IMG/VR virus record: IMGVR_UViG_3300022200_000065
Coordinates: 1-50,248 of that record
Reading direction: 5' to 3' (one strand)
Origin: a virus
Length of the DNA stretch: 50,248 bases
In this document: in pieces, positions 13,781-22,423 of the stretch
Numbering within the stretch: position 1 is the first letter of the stretch
Layout of the letters: each line of letters starts with the position of its first letter
Notes under the pieces: model-generated
Seen by the model: the letters and a program-made list of their open reading frames with translations, nothing else
Databases searched by the model: none
Told to the model about the DNA's origin: nothing
Translations under genes and position numbers: made by a program

Positions 13781-14174
13781 ACCAGATATGGATATCGGCC
13801 CTGGTTATATGCACCGTTGGTATCTGATACCACGTAACCGGTTCTTTAATATTTACCTTCACAAGATCATTCGTTCGGATGATGACCGGGCGTTACATGA
13901 TCACCCTTGGTGGTCGGTATCCTTGTTGCTGAAGGGTAAGTTGCTGGAACTGCTAAAAGACCGTGAGCGGTTTCCTAAACGGTTTATTCCGGTGGTTCGC
14001 AGTGCTGAATTGGCACATCGTCTGGTTGTGTTAGATGGCCCAGTTTGGACGGTATTTATCACAGGACCACGAATCAGGGAATGGGGTTTTTATTGCCCTA
14101 AAGGTTGGGTGCATTGGAAAATATTCACGAAACCAGGTAGTACCGGTGAAGTCGGTAAAGGGTGTGGTGAATAA
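13773..14174 (+). CDS. Cupin-fold phage protein
   Basis: 133 residues. MHRWYLIPRNRFFNIYLHKI, then RSDDDRALHDHPWWSVSLLLKG, is characteristic of phage cupin proteins: HDHPW supplies histidines for a metal site in a small beta-barrel. The substrate is unknown. Last gene of the rightward operon, followed by the hairpin at 14182-14205. Confidence 0.75.
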   Translation: MRKPDMDIGPGYMHRWYLIPRNRFFNIYLHKIIRSDDDRALHDHPWWSVSLLLKGKLLELLKDRERFPKRFIPVVRSAELAHRLVVLDGPVWTVFITGPRIREWGFYCPKGWVHWKIFTKPGSTGEVGKGCGE

Positions 14175-14181
14175 TAAAACA

Positions 14182-14205
14182 CCGCGCCAGATGGATTAGG
14201 CGCGG
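14182..14205. terminator. Intrinsic hairpin between convergent operons
   Basis: A perfect 7-bp GC stem (CCGCGCC / GGCGCGG) with a 10-base loop. On the plus strand it is followed by GTTATTAA, on the minus strand by TGTTTTATTATT. It lies between the end of the rightward operon (14174) and the last leftward gene (14214), so it probably ends transcription from both sides. Confidence 0.8.
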
Positions 14206-14213
14206 GTTATTAA

Positions 14214-14522
14214 CTAACTAACAAACAACACAATACATTGTGGTCTTTCTGGCCCTACGATTACAACGCCATTCGGTGAAGCTGGGGTAATCAGTTTAAT
14301 AATTACGTCATATTTACCGACTGCTAAACCCATTTTCCCAAATTTAATTGAAATCTGACTATCAGTATAACTAACGTTGCCACCACCACTGGACATAGTT
14401 ATATCGCCAGCAATGACATCAATACGTGTAACACCATACACAGTGAAATCTATTGGTAAACCTTCATAGTTTACCTTTAAAACTTCAATGTTATCTGTGC
14501 CGTTAGTGGCAACGATTTTCAT
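14214..14522 (-). CDS. Unknown, probably minor structural protein
   Basis: 102 residues of beta-rich sequence (EVLKVNYEGLPIDFTVYGV, GKYDVIIKLITPASPNGVVI) like an Ig-fold domain. Last gene of the leftward tail-fibre cluster, one base after its neighbour. Function not recognised. Confidence 0.6.
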   Translation of the reverse strand: MKIVATNGTDNIEVLKVNYEGLPIDFTVYGVTRIDVIAGDITMSSGGGNVSYTDSQISIKFGKMGLAVGKYDVIIKLITPASPNGVVIVGPERPQCIVLFVS

Positions 14523-14523
14523 A

Positions 14524-14922
14524 TTACACCGCCGTCATTTCACGATTGAAAAACACCAATGATGGAATATTCAATAAGTCACCAACTTCATTAGTGATTG
14601 CCCGATCATTCGCATCCTGGACCAGAAACACCTTTTCTGAAACTGTATCATAAATAGCAACACAAATGTCGTCGCTAATTAATGCCGTACCACTAGGGTC
14701 AATATTATTTTTAGCAGCAATAGTCACTTGCAAGTCATTACCAACATCAGCAAAAGCAATATCAGTACCACCAACAAGGGCAGCATCTGCAATAACCTTA
14801 CCTGCAAACGTGGCATAATTGTCAGTTTTTACTGGGTTTTTAACCAAAGCAATTCGGTTGGCAGTAGTAACCAAAATGTTTGGGCCGAATTTTTTAAAGT
14901 CAGAATGTGAATAGTTAGCCAT
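14524..14922 (-). CDS. Unknown, probably minor structural protein
   Basis: 132 residues, beta-rich, strong AGAGGA site before the ATG. In the fibre cluster between the repeat protein and the 102-residue protein. No catalytic motif. A virion accessory protein is the simplest guess from context. Confidence 0.6.
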   Translation of the reverse strand: MANYSHSDFKKFGPNILVTTANRIALVKNPVKTDNYATFAGKVIADAALVGGTDIAFADVGNDLQVTIAAKNNIDPSGTALISDDICVAIYDTVSEKVFLVQDANDRAITNEVGDLLNIPSLVFFNREMTAV

Positions 14923-14933
14923 GATAAATCCTC

Positions 14934-15986
14934 TTAGCGATAAATTGTAAAAATCGGAGTAACATTTTTAATTGTAAACGGTGATGGTAACGCTGTCACT
15001 TTTATATTAAAAGCATTTATTTCATCAGGTAAATTCTCACCAACAGTCAGAGCCTGGTTAATTTGCTGACTAATTATGATTTGGATTTCTTGTGTTTGCC
15101 AAGATGATATAGTTTGTGCTTCATTCAACTGTTCAGATGAAACAGACGTAACAACTTGTACACCAGATGTTTGGTCAACATCAACCAGTAGTGAATTATT
15201 AAGCTGTTCAGACTGACCTGCATTTACAAGTTGTGTTTCTAAAACAGATATTGTTGAAGCGTTATTAATCTGCTGACTGACAACAACAACATTGAACTGA
15301 TTGGTAAATACATCAACCAGTAGCGAATTATTAAGCTGTTCAGACTGACCAGCAGTTATAATTTGTGGTCCACCAGATTGCTCAATATCAATACTGATTG
15401 TGTTATTAATCTGCTGGCTGACAACAACAACATTAAATTGATTAGTAAATACATCAACCAGTAGTGAATTATTAAGTTGTTCAGACTGGCCAGCAGTTAT
15501 GATTTGTGACCCACCAGATTGCTCAACATCAACGCTAATTGTATTGTTAATCTGCTGGCTGACAACAATAGTATTAAATTGGTCAGTAAATACATCAACC
15601 AGTAGCGAATTATTAAGCTGTTCAGACTGACCAACAGTTATAATTTGCGTTTCTAAAACATCAATACTGATTGTGTTATTAATCTGTTCAGACTGATTTG
15701 CAGTTATACCTTGTATTTCTGAAACAGATATTGTTGAAGCGTTATTAATCTGCTGACTAACAATGACGACACTAAATTGATCAGTAAACACATCAACTAA
15801 TAACGAATTATTAAGCTGTTCAGACTGACTTACAGTTATACCTTGTGTTTCTGAAACAGATATTGCTGAAAAATTATTAAGCTGTTCAGACTGACCTGCA
15901 GTTACAACTTGCGACACAGGTTCGTCAGTAGCAGTTTCTAAATTTACACCGTATGGTTTTACGCCGTAAGCGTTAACGCCATACAT
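14934..15986 (-). CDS. Repeat-built tail-fibre-like protein
   Basis: 350 residues. After MYGVNAYGVKPYGVN, residues about 28-310 are built from about 20-residue units that alternate SEQLNNSLLVDVF-type and SQQINNTISVDVE-type sequences, the motif (S/Q)(E/Q)Q(L/I)NN recurring at least a dozen times. At DNA level the longer units are near-identical. The C-terminal 40 residues are unrelated. Regular hydrophobic/polar alternation suggests a beta-structured shaft. Receptor-binding role is inferred from neighbours. Copy number could vary by recombination. Confidence 0.65.
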   Translation of the reverse strand: MYGVNAYGVKPYGVNLETATDEPVSQVVTAGQSEQLNNFSAISVSETQGITVSQSEQLNNSLLVDVFTDQFSVVIVSQQINNASTISVSEIQGITANQSEQINNTISIDVLETQIITVGQSEQLNNSLLVDVFTDQFNTIVVSQQINNTISVDVEQSGGSQIITAGQSEQLNNSLLVDVFTNQFNVVVVSQQINNTISIDIEQSGGPQIITAGQSEQLNNSLLVDVFTNQFNVVVVSQQINNASTISVLETQLVNAGQSEQLNNSLLVDVDQTSGVQVVTSVSSEQLNEAQTISSWQTQEIQIIISQQINQALTVGENLPDEINAFNIKVTALPSPFTIKNVTPIFTIYR

Positions 15987-16482
15987 ATACTAAAGCCATC
16001 AAACTTGGTAAAAGTTCATGCTGACCCGAATTAGGGTAGGACTTGATTGTGTCCTCTAATTTGTCACGCATACCCTGCAACATAAAATAATTTGTCGCGT
16101 ACAGTTCGGATTTATCTTTTATTTTAGCAACCAATGAATCTAATGGAATCCCACGAGAATTGGCCAATATTGTTATGTTAGGGCAATCATTAGGGTATGA
16201 ATTAGCTTCACGTTGTTGTATTTCCCAGCTATCCTTTTCAGCTTGAGTCACACCAGCAGTTAACGCTTCAACAGCCTCTACAAAAGATTGATTTATTTCA
16301 ACCAGCTTTTTAGCTTTTTCGACCGGCCACGGATTATACGTGTCAATTAATAACTGTGCTTGTTCTTGTGTCTCAGCGCCTTCTAAATACCAAACTGAAC
16401 CACGTTGATATAAACAACAATTAAAACTTTCGACATGTTCGGTTAATCCGTAACCCAACTCAAGTGGAATATTTACAATCAT
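15973..16482 (-). CDS. Tail-fibre assembly-like protein (DUF4376-like)
   Basis: 169 residues. The C-terminal half (AEKDSWEIQQREANSY, ILANSRGIPLDSLVAKI, GMRDKLEDTIKSY) resembles the helical domain common in phage tail-fibre assembly or fibre-associated proteins. Overlaps the 5' end of the repeat protein by 14 bases. Likely a chaperone or accessory of the fibres. Confidence 0.5.
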   Translation of the reverse strand: MIVNIPLELGYGLTEHVESFNCCLYQRGSVWYLEGAETQEQAQLLIDTYNPWPVEKAKKLVEINQSFVEAVEALTAGVTQAEKDSWEIQQREANSYPNDCPNITILANSRGIPLDSLVAKIKDKSELYATNYFMLQGMRDKLEDTIKSYPNSGQHELLPSLMALVYVWR

Positions 16483-17336
16483 TAGTAATCATCCTCTGTG
16501 CGATAAAATATTGTTGGGGCCGCACTGTTATTTATTGGGTTATTAACCCCTGTTACTTCTGATGGCCATGAACCAGGCCATGTTAACGACCCATAAACCC
16601 ATTGCGTAGCACTACCAAAAGCACTTCCTAAATCTGCATAGTTTATGGCGCGTGACCGTACAGTTGGATTACCAGAGCTATGAACCAACATATAATAGTT
16701 ACCGGCAGGCAATACCCCTGTACCACCAGTAAATGCTTTATCACCAGTAGTTGCAGAATCTATTTCACCTAAATCCGTAAACACTTTATAGCTGGTAAGA
16801 CCAACTCTTTCAGCTAAAGCAGCCCGAACAACAGACCCCGCTGAACCAGTAGTCACAGCACACATAAATTCAGTAACCCTAATGCGAGAAGTAACAACCA
16901 TAGGTATTGCATAAATCCTATTTGCAGTAATGGCTACTGTGCTTGACCCGCCTGCTTGATTATTAGGTATCTGCCATTTGGTTGCTGTGCTTGTTGCCGG
17001 TGAACCGCCAAAGTACATATCTTGTAAATTACCTTGGTCTGCACACATAACATCTTTATCACCGGCGCTAAAATTAACAACGGCATTTGAATTTGATGAC
17101 CTGAATATTTTATGTCTAACCAATGTAGTTGAATCAGACATATAACCTATACCATCTTCATATTCATTCAGTGTTTTGTGTAAAATAGAATAAAAAAATT
17201 GAGCATTGTTAACACCAACAACGTCAGCAAAAGTTCTTATTGCGGGTGAAAGACTGGTTAATGCAGCACCTAATGTAAAGTTGCCTGTTCCTGTGCTGGT
17301 TGAACTTTGACCAACTCTTGTTAATTTTGCTGGCAT
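16482..17336 (-). CDS. Tail-fibre or minor virion protein
   Basis: 284 residues. The first 110 (TGTGNFTLGAAL, TFADVVGVNNAQFFYSI, NEYEDGIGYMSD, HKIFRSSNSNAVVNFSAGDK, DVMCA) match the N-terminal attachment-type domain I know from many phage fibre and structural proteins. The C-terminal part is beta-rich and Gly/Thr/Ser-rich, suggesting a host-contact module. First gene of the fibre cluster, 31 bases after the Rz region. Confidence 0.6.
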   Translation of the reverse strand: MPAKLTRVGQSSTSTGTGNFTLGAALTSLSPAIRTFADVVGVNNAQFFYSILHKTLNEYEDGIGYMSDSTTLVRHKIFRSSNSNAVVNFSAGDKDVMCADQGNLQDMYFGGSPATSTATKWQIPNNQAGGSSTVAITANRIYAIPMVVTSRIRVTEFMCAVTTGSAGSVVRAALAERVGLTSYKVFTDLGEIDSATTGDKAFTGGTGVLPAGNYYMLVHSSGNPTVRSRAINYADLGSAFGSATQWVYGSLTWPGSWPSEVTGVNNPINNSAAPTIFYRTEDDY

Positions 17337-17367
17337 TTTATTAAACCTTTTAAATAATTATGACTCA

Positions 17368-17871
17368 TTACATACACACCTTATAAGCTGCGTCATATTT
17401 GATTTCACACATTAGTCCAGCTTTCCTATTTGCATCAGCCTGGATTGCAACTTTTCTGTATGCTTCGTGTGTCCATTCAAGCAACTCTGTAAACACAAGT
17501 CTATCTGTTGCGGCTGTCGCTCGTTCGCTGACAGTGGAGCAATTACCGGCCTGGGGCAACTTTTTAATTCTGTCGAATTCGTGCTGCAACCCATCATTAG
17601 CAACATTGCTGTTATCAAGATCAGCAAGTTTTTCTTGTTCCAGTTGTTCAACATAATTTTGTGCCTCGTTTAATTTAAGCTGGTAATCACGTTGTTTATC
17701 CATCATATCTGTCGCAGCTTTTTCGTTGACCCGTGAGTCTAACAACAGATGGTCTGCGTAAGTCTTTTCCCATGCTGTGTTTGCAAACCATTTACCAGCA
17801 TAAAAAGAAGCAGCACACCCCAGTAAAACCGAGATGAAAATAATCAAAAACTTGTATTTATCTGGAATCAT
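17368..17871 (-). CDS. Rz: Rz-like inner-membrane spanin
   Basis: 167 residues. One N-terminal membrane anchor (FLIIFISVLLGCAASFYAG, about 8-26) followed by a long periplasmic helical part (RDYQLKLNEAQNYVEQLEQE). This is the i-spanin layout; sequence style is close to DUF2514. Together with Rz1 it would fuse inner and outer membranes at the last step of lysis. It contains the whole Rz1 gene in another frame and overlaps the holin by 14 bases. Confidence 0.8.
   Translation of the reverse strand: MIPDKYKFLIIFISVLLGCAASFYAGKWFANTAWEKTYADHLLLDSRVNEKAATDMMDKQRDYQLKLNEAQNYVEQLEQEKLADLDNSNVANDGLQHEFDRIKKLPQAGNCSTVSERATAATDRLVFTELLEWTHEAYRKVAIQADANRKAGLMCEIKYDAAYKVCM
17412..17654 (-). CDS. Rz1: Rz1-like outer-membrane spanin lipoprotein
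   Basis: 80 residues, wholly nested in Rz in a different frame. A lipoprotein signal (KKNLLILITAMLLMMGC) has its lipobox cysteine at residue 23. The mature part begins STNSTELKSCPRPVIAPL. GAGG lies 9 bases before the ATG. A nested lipoprotein inside an Rz gene is the classical Rz/Rz1 arrangement. Confidence 0.82.
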   Translation of the reverse strand: MLNNWNKKNLLILITAMLLMMGCSTNSTELKSCPRPVIAPLSANERQPQQIDLCLQSCLNGHTKHTEKLQSRLMQIGKLD

Positions 17872-18076
17872 CTTCGTACCTATCTACTGGTTTGTGCGTC
17901 ATTTCACGCAAAATAAAAATTAAGAAACTGATGATAAATAGCACGATACCAAAATTTTCTTGACCGATTTGATCAGTGATTAAGTGTAAGTTGTATTCGA
18001 GGAACCCGAGCAAACTGACGATAAAACCAAGCCAGTATGTTTTTGATTTAATCCTTGACCTTGGTTTTTTCATCAT
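17858..18076 (-). CDS. Holin-like small membrane protein
   Basis: 72 residues with a basic N terminus (MMKKPRSRIKSK), two membrane helices (WLGFIVSLLGFLEYNL and FGIVLFIISFLIFIL) and a charged C terminus: a class II holin profile. GGGG precedes the double ATG. Position directly before Rz/Rz1 supports a lysis role: it would open the inner membrane. No endolysin gene is adjacent. Confidence 0.7.
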   Translation of the reverse strand: MMKKPRSRIKSKTYWLGFIVSLLGFLEYNLHLITDQIGQENFGIVLFIISFLIFILREMTHKPVDRYEDDSR

Positions 18077-18120
18077 ACACCCCTTGCTTTTGGTCAGAGT
18101 ATAATCAGCAATGGTTAAAT

Positions 18121-18148
18121 AAGAAAGCCCCAGTTATGAGGCATTCTT
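18121..18148. terminator. Hairpin between primase gene and lysis cassette
   Basis: Minus strand: an 11-bp stem with one mismatch (AAGAATGCCTC / GGGGCTTTCTT) and a 6-base loop. It lies in the 208-bp gap between the holin start and the primase stop, where it could slow or end either leftward replication transcription or the candidate rightward RNA from 18227. Confidence 0.5.
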
Positions 18149-18191
18149 TATTCCCGACAACATTTGTGCAATTTTAAAAAAGGACTATCGT

Positions 18192-18290
18192 TTGACAAAA
18201 TTAATATGACCAACTAACCTGAATGTGTTTCATTAGTGGTGGGCTTGTCATGCCCGAGGCTACCTCAAGGACGGAAAGCCATCATTAAAC
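18192..18290 (+). ncRNA. Candidate promoter and structured RNA, antisense to primase end
   Basis: TTGACA (18192-18197), 17-bp spacer, TAACCT (18215-18220) would start a plus-strand RNA near 18227. The transcript would at once contain two small hairpins, GGGC-N7-GCCC and GAGG-CTA-CCTC, then GGACGGAAAGCC, and would run into the antisense of the primase 3' end. No ORF fits. This is a structure-based guess; no RNA family recognised. Confidence 0.25.
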
Positions 18291-20660
18291 AATTGGTGCA
18301 AACTTCACCAGTTGCAATCCTTTAAAACCCCTCACTTGCTTACCACCAACTCTAGCGCGTTCCTGAGTTATCCCCATCGGTGATGAATTGATTTCCCGTA
18401 CCACTTTACCCTGACTGTATGTGTGGGTTACTTCATGTTGTTTTGCCCACAGCTGATAGGTGCGATACAGATCATCATTTGAAGTAAACGCATTAGCATC
18501 CAACGAACAGACGTCATGGATAAACCGTGACATAGGGTTCATATCTTCAGCGATACATTCTTTTTCTTGCCGTCCGGTATCAGCTTCAGTGAATCGACCA
18601 TTAACACGTAAACGGTTTAAACCAATTAAAGCCCACTGAGCGATACCAGGTATTTCCTGCAGTAGTCGGTCAGTTAACCCGGCATCTTCCCTACCAGCTA
18701 CTGATTTATAAAATGGAAAAACCAGCATCCGGTTTACCAGTGCACCTGACGGGTCATTAAATTCAGGCATACCATTGGTTGATAAAATTAGTTTCACTTT
18801 AAAAACCGTGGTTTGAACACCTTTGTACATAACGTGGTAATCCATTGGGTCACCACCAACAATCGCTTTAAAGTTGGCTAATACAGCATCCCGCGTTGAT
18901 GATGAAACACTGTGGGCGTCCGGGATTAACCCCACTGAGGCGCTTGACAACTTATGTAACACTGAGTCTTTAACAAAATTGCTAAGACTTGGTGCCGATG
19001 TATTATGCTCACCAACCATGTGCCGAATGATGGCAGCAATAACACCTTTACCGGCACGAGATTTACCAACCAGAACAGCAAATTTTTGCAATGACACATC
19101 ACCCACTAAACAGTAACCAAGGAATTCTTGCAACTGATCAACAAGGCGTAAATCATAACTGAATATTTCCCGCAAAAACGCCAACCACCTTGGACATTCG
19201 GCCATCAGGTTATAATCGTACAATAGTTCATTAAACGTAAAGAAATCCGGTGTGTGTGGCATAATTTTCGGTGGTGTGCATGACAAATCAACCAGGCCGT
19301 TTTTAAAACAAACAACATCTTTTGCCAGAATACCTGTGTGTAACCAGGTGCCGTTCTCAATTGCCTTAATGTTCACCAAATCACGCAGGCAGGCAAAAAT
19401 ACCACTAACCAACTTATCAGCTGGTTTGAATGCTTTATAAAAACGTTGCACACCGGCGCGTAAAACTGAATCACTAACCAAACACCACGACTTACCGTTA
19501 AACACATAAAATATCTTTTCGCAACAAATCAACCTTGACCCATCAAAAGCCATACCATCAAACACTTTGGCCAAATCATAATGAGGTGATTTTGCATTCA
19601 TCATTGGGCGCATTGCTGCAGCATCTTTCTTGTCGAGCCTGTCACCGGTTCTGATCACTTCTTCAGTGCTTTGTGGTGGTAGTGGTGCCGGTACAGGTGG
19701 CAAGTTAGCGAATGAAGCAACAGCCGTTTTACAACCGGGTTCATTTCGTGCGTAGTGATAGGCACGTTCAACAACTTCATCAAAATGTGATTGTTCGTTC
19801 TGGCCCCACGGCGGCACACAACGTGGGTTGTAATGTTCCCACATAATCGCCTGAGCTACGTTCAGCGGTAAACCTTGGTCGTAACCATAACCAGCAACAC
19901 GAATCACTGTGGCCGTTCCTGAGCCTTGTACAGCTGGTTCTGCCATCACTTCAAGAAACTTGATAAACCGTTGACGCGCAACAGGTGAATCGTTGAACCC
20001 TGAACCGGTGCCAATGGCATCCCGACTGTTCAACCACTTATCTAATTTGTCAGCATTTTCAGCTGTGAGTGTAAAAGCGTTTGTGAATTCAGCAGCTTTA
20101 TATTTTCTGGTGATTGTTGCTGTGTTATCGACGGTGATAACGTACTGTTTCGGATTTAATGGGTCTTTAAAATGCAACGTACCTGGCGCACGTACCACCC
20201 TGGATGGGTCAACAACCTGTTCATCAGAACCAGTTGATAACGATATCCGGCGCTGCAGTTCACTAAATTGTTCCTGTGACGCAATATCATCAACCAGCCA
20301 GAATGCGTGGCCATGTGTTGCATCACGTTGTGTAATGAAATGTGGTGGTATAGGCCACACCGGTTGATCGATATTATCGAAGTCGGCAAACAGCGCACGA
20401 AAATTAACTATGTTTGCTTTTTTACGACCTTTACCATCTGAACCATTCAAACCAATGTAAACACCACACTGATTGTTTTGTGACTGGATTAAAAACGGCA
20501 ATGCCTGTTGATAAGTCGCAACGAATTGTGCGGCTAAGTCATCACGTTTTAATCCCTTCGGGTCGTAATAAACTTGCCACGTAACCGGTGTACTTTCGTT
20601 ACCAGTCAATAGCCGAATGAAATGACGGATTTGATCCGCATTAAATGCAGGTGCTGTCAT
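18285..20660 (-). CDS. Primase-helicase (AEP primase fused to SF3 helicase)
   Basis: 791 residues. The N-terminal 200 resemble AEP/RepB-type primases: ALFADFD (DxD near 92-95), RDATHGHAFWLVDD and VDPSRVVRAPGTLHFKDP with the metal and nucleotide residues. A D5-type middle part follows, then an SF3 helicase with Walker A GKSRAGKG at about 529-536. A C-terminal winged-helix-like tail (SQGKVVREINSSPMGITQE) ends the protein. It would prime and unwind the phage replication fork. End of the leftward replication operon. Confidence 0.85.
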   Translation of the reverse strand: MTAPAFNADQIRHFIRLLTGNESTPVTWQVYYDPKGLKRDDLAAQFVATYQQALPFLIQSQNNQCGVYIGLNGSDGKGRKKANIVNFRALFADFDNIDQPVWPIPPHFITQRDATHGHAFWLVDDIASQEQFSELQRRISLSTGSDEQVVDPSRVVRAPGTLHFKDPLNPKQYVITVDNTATITRKYKAAEFTNAFTLTAENADKLDKWLNSRDAIGTGSGFNDSPVARQRFIKFLEVMAEPAVQGSGTATVIRVAGYGYDQGLPLNVAQAIMWEHYNPRCVPPWGQNEQSHFDEVVERAYHYARNEPGCKTAVASFANLPPVPAPLPPQSTEEVIRTGDRLDKKDAAAMRPMMNAKSPHYDLAKVFDGMAFDGSRLICCEKIFYVFNGKSWCLVSDSVLRAGVQRFYKAFKPADKLVSGIFACLRDLVNIKAIENGTWLHTGILAKDVVCFKNGLVDLSCTPPKIMPHTPDFFTFNELLYDYNLMAECPRWLAFLREIFSYDLRLVDQLQEFLGYCLVGDVSLQKFAVLVGKSRAGKGVIAAIIRHMVGEHNTSAPSLSNFVKDSVLHKLSSASVGLIPDAHSVSSSTRDAVLANFKAIVGGDPMDYHVMYKGVQTTVFKVKLILSTNGMPEFNDPSGALVNRMLVFPFYKSVAGREDAGLTDRLLQEIPGIAQWALIGLNRLRVNGRFTEADTGRQEKECIAEDMNPMSRFIHDVCSLDANAFTSNDDLYRTYQLWAKQHEVTHTYSQGKVVREINSSPMGITQERARVGGKQVRGFKGLQLVKFAPIV

Positions 20661-20672
20661 TGAGTCACCCGG

Positions 20673-20936
20673 CTATTGTTGGTTATTTTTGGCGGTGATA
20701 TATTTCGGGTGTGCAAACACAAACTTTGCTTGTTCAATACAACTCAAGCTAATTCGTGATGATTTATCCCGTAAGTATTGACAGACTGTAGATTCTTTAA
20801 GACCGGTTGCAGCAATAACAGCTTCAAGGCCATGTTTCTCACACATCTGAACAAGTTCAGCTTGTCTTTCACGCATTGTTTCCCGTTCATCACGACTGGC
20901 GATAATCCGTTTAATGGTGATCTGCATATTTGTCAT
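20673..20936 (-). CDS. Small HTH DNA-binding protein
   Basis: 87 residues from the ATG at 20936, which overlaps the upstream stop (ATGA); an earlier start four codons up is less likely. Residues 32-60 (EKHGLEAVIAATGLKESTVCQYLRDK) form a clear helix-turn-helix, with a basic N-terminal helix (TIKRIIASRDERETMRERQ). Could regulate transcription or help load the replication complex. One of two candidates for binding the ACTGTT dyads. Confidence 0.7.
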   Translation of the reverse strand: MTNMQITIKRIIASRDERETMRERQAELVQMCEKHGLEAVIAATGLKESTVCQYLRDKSSRISLSCIEQAKFVFAHPKYITAKNNQQ

Positions 20937-21358
20937 CGTTTCAACCAATCCATAAAGTGTTTATGTATAGCACGTAAGTCGTCAGCAGAAGTAGCGAAAC
21001 CACCGAAACCACCCATCGAAACAACCCATTCAAGAAACTTCAGCTGACCATGTTCACGAGTACCAGGCTTGAAAGCACGCATCTTAAAACCTTTGGGCTT
21101 AACTTCGATAGCAGTAAAAATAAAAACTTTTTTGCCAACCATTTCGGGTGTGATGGTAACCATCGTACCCCCGATTTCATCTGATGACAAAAAATCCTTA
21201 TCCTTTGATGATTCGTTACCTAAACCAAATCTGACGGGTCTACCGTACTCGTTGGTAAACATACCACGGTTATTCCGTAGCAGCCGCATTGAGACAGAGG
21301 CCGCTGCTAAGCGAACCTCGTCTTGTGCTTGTTGTTCTGGTGTTTGCTGCTTAGCCAA
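20933..21358 (-). CDS. VRR-NUC nuclease
   Basis: 141 residues. PD-(D/E)XK-type nuclease of the VRR-NUC family: FIFTAIEVKPKGFKM carries the E-x-K catalytic pair, followed by REHGQLKFLEWVVSMGG with the typical Q and K, and a final helix. Members act as flap or junction nucleases in phage recombination-replication. TTG start overlapping the SSB stop by 8 bases. ATGA overlap with the HTH gene. Confidence 0.8.
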   Translation of the reverse strand: MAKQQTPEQQAQDEVRLAAASVSMRLLRNNRGMFTNEYGRPVRFGLGNESSKDKDFLSSDEIGGTMVTITPEMVGKKVFIFTAIEVKPKGFKMRAFKPGTREHGQLKFLEWVVSMGGFGGFATSADDLRAIHKHFMDWLKR

Positions 21359-22415
21359 CGTATGCGTAGTTCCAGTCAGCTTTACCGTGCGCCACTAACA
21401 GTTCGTCAGTCCAACCAGGGTTGGCTTTGTACTGTTCGTAAGGCAGTTCACCCGCTTTCATAATAACGCGGTGATTCGGTACAGCTACGGTTGCAGGCGC
21501 TAGTGTTGGTGCTGGTACCGTGGTCGGTGCTGGGATACCTGGTACTTGACCTGGTGCAACGCCTGGAACCATACCCGGTGCCGCAGCATACTGTTGTTGT
21601 GGCATTACGCCTGGACCTGGCACACCTGGTACACCTGGAACCATTCCGGCTGCAGCACCCGGTAAAGCGACACCTGGCACCATTGCGGCTGGTGCTGGCA
21701 CTTGACCTGGCACACCTGGAACGGCCATACCCGGTACACCTGGAATAGCTGCAGCAGGTTGTGGAATACCATTCATTGCTGGTTGTACGTTACTATCACC
21801 GATTGCCATGTTAGCAAAAGTCTGAGTACCAGCATTTTTCTGATTGCCACCAGATGCCAGTTTTTCATCAATATAAGCCAACTGCAGGTTTAACAGCTTG
21901 ATACTTAAAACACGCTGGTTTGCTTTGTTAGTGTAAGCATCAACACTGATTTCAGCACGTGCCCAATAACCAGAGCAGACCTGTGCTGCTGATAGATTTT
22001 CTTTACCGTTTGGCGAAACCAAATCAACTGGGTCAGCTGATTTCATTGGTAGTTTGAACATACCAGCTGATTCAGGACGGACTTGGCCGATCATTGGGTT
22101 GTTATTTGCATCTTTCTGCCAATCCTGATCACCATCAACAAACTTCGGTGGATACTGAATACCATAAGCAGCGTGGTTAGCCATTAGTGTTGCATAGTCA
22201 ACCTTGAATTCAGTCATACAAACTTCGTTCAGTGCTTCCACAATGTTCGCTGGGTTTGATTCAGGACGACCATTCGGTTTACAGATACCGTTTTTCGGGA
22301 ACAACGCTGTCACACCGAACTTAGGTGTATCAGTCGGCTTTGACGCATAAGGTGCATCCAGATTGGCAAATGGACCAATGCGGAAATATTGAGTTAAAAC
22401 GATTTTCTGAGCCAT
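21351..22415 (-). CDS. ssDNA-binding protein, Enc34 type (DUF2815), with collagen-like tail
   Basis: 354 residues. Residues 1-190 follow the Enc34 ssDNA-binding family (DUF2815): LTQYFRIGPFANLDAPYA, FGVTALFPKNG, then an OB-fold-like part (YWARAEISVDAYTNK, VLSIKLLNLQLAYI). From about 215 to 315 the sequence is Gly/Pro-rich with PGVPG and PGM steps, resembling a collagen-like or disordered linker, before a C-terminal segment (EQYKANPGWTDELLVAHGK). SSB coats single-stranded DNA during replication; the long tail is unusual and may bind partners. AGGAA site before the ATG. Confidence 0.8.
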   Translation of the reverse strand: MAQKIVLTQYFRIGPFANLDAPYASKPTDTPKFGVTALFPKNGICKPNGRPESNPANIVEALNEVCMTEFKVDYATLMANHAAYGIQYPPKFVDGDQDWQKDANNNPMIGQVRPESAGMFKLPMKSADPVDLVSPNGKENLSAAQVCSGYWARAEISVDAYTNKANQRVLSIKLLNLQLAYIDEKLASGGNQKNAGTQTFANMAIGDSNVQPAMNGIPQPAAAIPGVPGMAVPGVPGQVPAPAAMVPGVALPGAAAGMVPGVPGVPGPGVMPQQQYAAAPGMVPGVAPGQVPGIPAPTTVPAPTLAPATVAVPNHRVIMKAGELPYEQYKANPGWTDELLVAHGKADWNYAYVG

Positions 22416-22423
22416 GTTAATTC

